Source of the DNA: Chthoniobacter sp.
Lineage (GTDB): Bacteria; Verrucomicrobiota; Verrucomicrobiia; Chthoniobacterales; Chthoniobacteraceae
Reading direction: 5' to 3'
DNA: 64,000 nt
Assembly: GCA_021414005.1 (NCBI GenBank)
Contig: JAIOPH010000036.1
Location: forward strand, 62,001 to 126,000
Positions 60,406 to 64,000 of the stretch are shown here, in pieces. Position 1 is the stretch's first letter; each line of letters begins with the position of its first letter. Below the pieces are notes generated by a model. That model saw nothing but the letters and a program-made list of their open reading frames with translations, ran no database searches and was not told where the DNA came from. The position numbers and the translations under genes were made by a program.

Positions 60406-61366
60406 AAAGGCGGCGGAGAATCCCGTGCGGCTGGCCGCCGTGCAGCGCCTCATGGCCGAGGCGGTGATGCGCCCGCTGCGCCGCGACGAAGGCATGCAGA
60501 CCGCGTGGAAAGACGGTTCGCCCGCCGCGGATGTCGCCGCGCGCATCATCAAGCCGAACGACCGGCTCTCGTCGTTCGAGCGACTCCAGATTTACAACCA
60601 GCAATACTGGTGGCGGCTGCTCGGCGCGTTTGGCGAAGACTTCTGGGCGCTGCGCGCGGTCGTCGGCACGCGGAAATTCGACTCACTCGCCGTGGCCTAT
60701 TTGGAAAGCCGCGGCTCCACGAGCTGGACGATGCGCAACCTCGGCCGGCACCTCGAAACCTTCCTCCGCGCGCACCCCGAACTCACCGCCCCCCACACCG
60801 CGCTCGCGCTCGACGTGGTGCGTGTGGAATGGGCGCGCGTCATCGCTTTCGACGAACCGGGCCTGCCTGTGCTCCAGCCGGAGAAAATCGCTGCGCTTCC
60901 TCCCGATCGCCTGCGGATCGGCCTCCAGCCTTATCTCACGCTCCTCGAGCTCGCCCACCCCGTGGACGAACTGCTCCGCAAATACAAGGAGCGCCGGATC
61001 GAAACCGGCGCCTTCAGCAACGCCGTCGCCGCCACGACCACGCGCCGCCGCGCCCGCATCGCCGCTCGCCCGAGCCGCCGGCCCATTCATCTCGCCGTCC
61101 ACCGGCACGATCTCGCCGTCTATTACAAACGCCTCGAACCCGAAGCCCACCGCCTCCTCACCGCCCTCCGCGACGGCACCACGCTCGCCGACGCCTGCGC
61201 GTCCGCCTTTGCCGAATCGAAGGACTCGCCGACCGCCAGCGCGGAGAAAATCCAGCGCTGGTTCGCCACGTGGATGCAGCTGGGCTGGCTTTGCCCGCTG
61301 ACCTCCGGACGCCGGGTGAAAGCGGCTGCGAACTCGCCGCGCGGGAAAATTCTTCCATCATCCTGA
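60383..61366 (+). CDS. bufC: DUF2063 (HvfC/BufC-type) partner protein
   Basis: A 327-residue cytoplasmic protein starting at the ATG at 60383, inside the end of bufB. The N-terminal domain matches DUF2063: LAAVQRLMAEAVMRPLRR, SSFERLQIYNQQYWWRLLGAFGEDFWALRAVVG, LAVAYLESRGSTSWTMRNLGRHLETFLRAHPEL and LALDVVRVEWARVIAFDE. In bufferin and methanobactin-like systems this partner presents the precursor to the MNIO enzyme. The C-terminal half (HLAVHRHDLAVYYKRLEPEA; IQRWFATWMQLGWL) completes the usual two-domain layout. Confidence 0.88.
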   Translation: MPKASPRKKAAENPVRLAAVQRLMAEAVMRPLRRDEGMQTAWKDGSPAADVAARIIKPNDRLSSFERLQIYNQQYWWRLLGAFGEDFWALRAVVGTRKFDSLAVAYLESRGSTSWTMRNLGRHLETFLRAHPELTAPHTALALDVVRVEWARVIAFDEPGLPVLQPEKIAALPPDRLRIGLQPYLTLLELAHPVDELLRKYKERRIETGAFSNAVAATTTRRRARIAARPSRRPIHLAVHRHDLAVYYKRLEPEAHRLLTALRDGTTLADACASAFAESKDSPTASAEKIQRWFATWMQLGWLCPLTSGRRVKAAANSPRGKILPSS

Positions 61367-61513
61367 GCGGAGTTCCCAGTGGGCGAAGGCGGGCGGGAAC
61401 GGAGCCCTCGCGTGCGCAGCGCGCTTCGGTCTTCCTTTTCATCCGTCATTTCCCCCGCCGCGCCAGCGTCCCGTTGACCCTGCTCCCCCCGTGAATTATC
61501 CAAGCGTCACCCC

Positions 61514-62608
61514 ATGCCCAAAAGATCCGACACCTCTCCTCAAAAAACAGCGAACCAGTGGCCGTGGCTTCTCGGACTGACGATCCTTGCCGTCGCCGCG
61601 ATCCTCCTGGCCGTCGTCGTAAGCGGAGTGACTCCCTTCAAAACGCCCCAGAAGACGCCCGGCCCGGCCCCGGACGGGATGGTCTGGATTCCCGGCGGCG
61701 AGTTTGCCATGGGCACGGAAGATCCCACCTCCTCGCTCTGCGGAGGCAACGATTCGATGCCCGACGCGCGTCCCATTCACCGCGTGCAGGTCGATGGTTT
61801 TTGGATGGATCGCACCGAGGTCACCAACGCGCAGTTTGAAAAATTCGTGAAAGCCACCGGCTATGTGACGGTGGCCGAGCAGACCCCACGCGCGGAGGAT
61901 TTTCCCGGTGCACCACCGGAAAATCTCGTCGCCGGAGCCGTGGTCTTTGCGCCGCCCGAGACCGCCGTGCCCCTAAACAACCACCTTCAATGGTGGGCCT
62001 ACATCCCCGGCGCAAACTGGCGGCATCCCACCGGCCCGGAGAGCAACCTTGCCGGGCGCGAGAATTACCCCGTCGTCCAAGTCGCATGGCGTGACGCCGT
62101 GGCCTACGCGGAGTGGGCCGGCAAGCGCCTGCCGACCGAGGCGGAGTGGGAGTTCGCCGCCCGCGGCGGAAAAGCCGGGCAGCTCTACGCTTGGGGCAAT
62201 GAGCTAAATCCCGGCAAAAAGTGGATGGCGAACATTTTCGAGGGAAAATTTCCCTACAAGGATACGGGCGAGGACGGCTTCGTTGGCCTTGCGCCGGTCG
62301 CGCAGTTCCCACCGAACGCCTACGGCCTCCACGATGTCGCCGGCAATGTTTGGGAATGGGCCTCGGACTGGTATCGCCCCGACTATTTCACCCAGCTCGC
62401 CGCCGCCGGCGTGGCGCGCAATCCCCAGGGCCCGGTCGACAGCTTCGACCCCTCCGAGCCCGGCGTAGCGAAGCGCGTGCAGCGCGGCGGTTCATTTCTT
62501 TGCACCGACCAATACTGCACCCGCTACATGGTCGGCACCCGCGGCAAAGGCGAATCCGACACCGGCACGAACCATCTCGGCTTCCGCTGCGTGCAAGCCG
62601 GGCGCTGA
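61514..62608 (+). CDS. Membrane-anchored formylglycine-generating enzyme
   Basis: A 364-residue FGE-sulfatase family protein that oxidises the sulfatase active-site Cys to formylglycine. One N-terminal helix (LGLTILAVAAILLAVVVSG) anchors it facing outward. Fold motifs are DGMVWIPGGEFAMGTED, MPDARPIHRVQVDGFWMDRTEVTNAQFEKFV, PVVQVAWRDAVAYAEWAGKRLPTEAEWEFAARGG and YGLHDVAGNVWEWASDWY. The catalytic pair C330 and C335 lies in RGGSFLCTDQYC, with LGFRC at the end, so it is likely active rather than a mere family member. FGE uses Cu(I) bound by these cysteines, which is notable next to a bufferin operon. Confidence 0.9.
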   Translation: MPKRSDTSPQKTANQWPWLLGLTILAVAAILLAVVVSGVTPFKTPQKTPGPAPDGMVWIPGGEFAMGTEDPTSSLCGGNDSMPDARPIHRVQVDGFWMDRTEVTNAQFEKFVKATGYVTVAEQTPRAEDFPGAPPENLVAGAVVFAPPETAVPLNNHLQWWAYIPGANWRHPTGPESNLAGRENYPVVQVAWRDAVAYAEWAGKRLPTEAEWEFAARGGKAGQLYAWGNELNPGKKWMANIFEGKFPYKDTGEDGFVGLAPVAQFPPNAYGLHDVAGNVWEWASDWYRPDYFTQLAAAGVARNPQGPVDSFDPSEPGVAKRVQRGGSFLCTDQYCTRYMVGTRGKGESDTGTNHLGFRCVQAGR

Positions 62609-62637
62609 AAATGGCGCCAGCCGGAGGTCGAGCGTCG

Positions 62638-64000
62638 TTACTCGACTAATAGCCCGAGATCAACCCACTGGCCCTGACCACCCTCGTGGGAGTGGATGGC
62701 GATGGTGTTGGAGCCTTTCTTCAAGGCAGCTTTCAATGGTTCGGTCACCGTGACCAAGTAATAACCCTTCGAGCCTTTTACAGCGGCGATCTGCTCACCG
62801 TTGACGTAGATCTCGGCTCTGTCGTTGTGCCGAATAACCAGAGCGCCATTTTTCAGATCGCCGCCCTCATATTGGAAAGTTTGACGGAAATAGATTTCCG
62901 GCGTTTTCCACTCGGTGCGACTGCCATTGCCGTGACCGAACGGCGCGAGGCCAGTCTTCCAGTCCTTGTCGTCAAAGCCTGGTTTCATCCAATCGTCGGC
63001 AGGCTTTTCCGTGAAGTAGCGGTAGGGCGCGCTCATTTTCCCATCCTGCTGCGCACCGACGAGCACTCTCCATTTGGCATCGAGAGTTTTGATGCCGGGC
63101 GGTACTTCAGCCGTGGGTTCGCCGCGCTCATAAGCGGCCTGGCGCGCCGTGATCTCGTGCAGCTTCTTTGGGTCGAACTTCGGTCTGCGATCGTAGAAAA
63201 AGAGGCCGTTCCTTTCCTGCTCGATGTCGGTTAACTGCGTGTAACAGAAACCAAAAAGATTCGGGTTATCGAGCATGGCGTCGATGGTCCCCTTATATCG
63301 GGTGTAAAACTCGTCGAGCGTCTTGGGGCCATTGCCGTAGCTCCAGCCACCCTCGGTGGCCCAGCCGATGCCACCGATTTCACTGATCATGAACGGCACG
63401 CCGCGATCCGCATTGGAAGCGGCACGCTGGCGATAACGGGGCGGCGGCAAAGGATCCTCCGTCGGTGCCGAGAAATAGTTCATCCACTTCTTTCTGAGCT
63501 GGTCCGGTGCGCCCGTGTAATCGTGTGCATCGCTCACCTCGGGGTGGGGCAGGGTGTGGGTCCAGCCGCTGGCTTCGAGTGCGGGGCGCGTGGGGTCGAT
63601 GGCCTTGGTAATGTGCCAAATCATCTGCTGAAGCTCCCCGCTGTCCTCGAAGTTTTCGTTGAAGGCGCACCAGCCGACAATCGCAGGGTGATTGCGGTCG
63701 CGCAGCAGTAGCTCCGTCCATTCATTGACCACAGCAGAGAAACCGTCGCGCTGGTTGCCGTATCCGGCGTTCGGATACTCACCCCAAACCATGTAGCCGA
63801 GTTTGTCCGCCCAGTAGAGAAAGCGGGGCTCGAAGACTTTTTGGTGGAGGCGCGCGCCGTTGTAGCCACAAGCCATGCTCATCTCGATGTCCCTTTTCAA
63901 AGCCTCGTCCGTGGGCGCCGTCCACAAGCCTTCGGGGTAAAAGCCTTGATCGAGAATCAGCCGCTGAAAGACGGGCTTCCCGTTAATCAATATCTTGCGT
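62638..64000 (-). CDS. Glycoside hydrolase family 2-like protein (partial)
   Basis: C-terminal part (about 454 codons) of a GH2-type beta-glycosidase that runs off the right edge; the frame is open to base 64000. The TIM barrel is visible from KILINGKPVFQRLILDQG, with WTAPTDEALKRDIEMSMACGYNGARLHQKVF, HPAIVGWCAFNENFED (acid/base Glu) and GVPFMISEIGGIGWA (probable nucleophile Glu). A C-terminal beta-sandwich (DWKTGLAPFGHGNG, RAEIYVNGEQIAAVKG, NTIAIHSHEGGQGQWVDLGL) fits a sugar-binding domain. The exact sugar specificity is unknown. Confidence 0.88.
   Translation of the reverse strand, partial: RKILINGKPVFQRLILDQGFYPEGLWTAPTDEALKRDIEMSMACGYNGARLHQKVFEPRFLYWADKLGYMVWGEYPNAGYGNQRDGFSAVVNEWTELLLRDRNHPAIVGWCAFNENFEDSGELQQMIWHITKAIDPTRPALEASGWTHTLPHPEVSDAHDYTGAPDQLRKKWMNYFSAPTEDPLPPPRYRQRAASNADRGVPFMISEIGGIGWATEGGWSYGNGPKTLDEFYTRYKGTIDAMLDNPNLFGFCYTQLTDIEQERNGLFFYDRRPKFDPKKLHEITARQAAYERGEPTAEVPPGIKTLDAKWRVLVGAQQDGKMSAPYRYFTEKPADDWMKPGFDDKDWKTGLAPFGHGNGSRTEWKTPEIYFRQTFQYEGGDLKNGALVIRHNDRAEIYVNGEQIAAVKGSKGYYLVTVTEPLKAALKKGSNTIAIHSHEGGQGQWVDLGLLVE

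Overview
The window is a GC-rich chromosomal segment from a Gram-negative bacterium. Verrucomicrobiota is my best guess (inference). The signs are: LPS export and Kdo genes; a double-length tandem UvrA; a sulfatase together with a formylglycine-generating enzyme; many secreted TlpA, PQQ-propeller, LamG-like and TPR proteins; and a large DUF3857/transglutaminase protein. Genes are dense and often overlap by the ATGA type.

Layout. 1-3878 (minus) is an envelope cluster: DUF1844, kdsA, lptC-like, lptA-like, lptB, long hpf. It is followed by an ECF-type sigma factor and hemL, which carries an in-frame TAG. 6023-9095 (plus) holds icd, an AI-2E family permease and a small membrane protein. 9126-13462 (minus) holds a sulfatase with an altered catalytic motif, a basic repeat protein and two tandem TlpA-like proteins. 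13566-16896 is a complete 3.3-kb IS1-like element with 20-bp inverted ends and an exact 8-bp target duplication. It carries three unknown genes and a toxin-antitoxin pair next to its DDE transposase. 16979-26699 is mixed housekeeping: HNH protein, TPR proteins, cNMP-binding protein, pseudopilin-like protein, beta-carbonic anhydrase, DUF151 nuclease, speA, L,D-transpeptidase and a cellulose-synthase-like glycosyltransferase. After tRNA-Gly(TCC) come thiE, holB, the 1349-residue transglutaminase protein and an SGNH/MBOAT acyl-transfer pair. 36303-39271 (minus) is a Hachiman-type defence operon (hamA, hamB) whose helicase gene has an in-frame TGA. 39534-48701 holds an aldehyde dehydrogenase, PDZ protein, EEP-family protein, glycosyltransferase, LamG-like protein, PQQ propeller, hybrid kinase and 3D-domain lipoprotein. 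48752-54313 is the tandem uvrA. 54428-62608 (plus) runs from a TPR-redoxin and a DsbD-like reductase into a bufferin-type RiPP operon (Cys-repeat precursor, DUF692 MNIO enzyme, DUF2063 partner) and a membrane-anchored formylglycine-generating enzyme. A GH2-like hydrolase runs off the right edge.

The most interesting regions are: the cargo-carrying IS1-like element; the bufferin operon, which sits beside thiol-redox genes and a probable copper enzyme and has a strong hairpin between precursor and modifying enzymes; the interrupted Hachiman system; the nonsense codon in hemL at a nearly invariant Glu; the sulfatase that lacks the Arg of CxPxR; and 7-bp tandem repeats inserted in frame in uvrA. 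All identifications come from reading motifs, without database searches.
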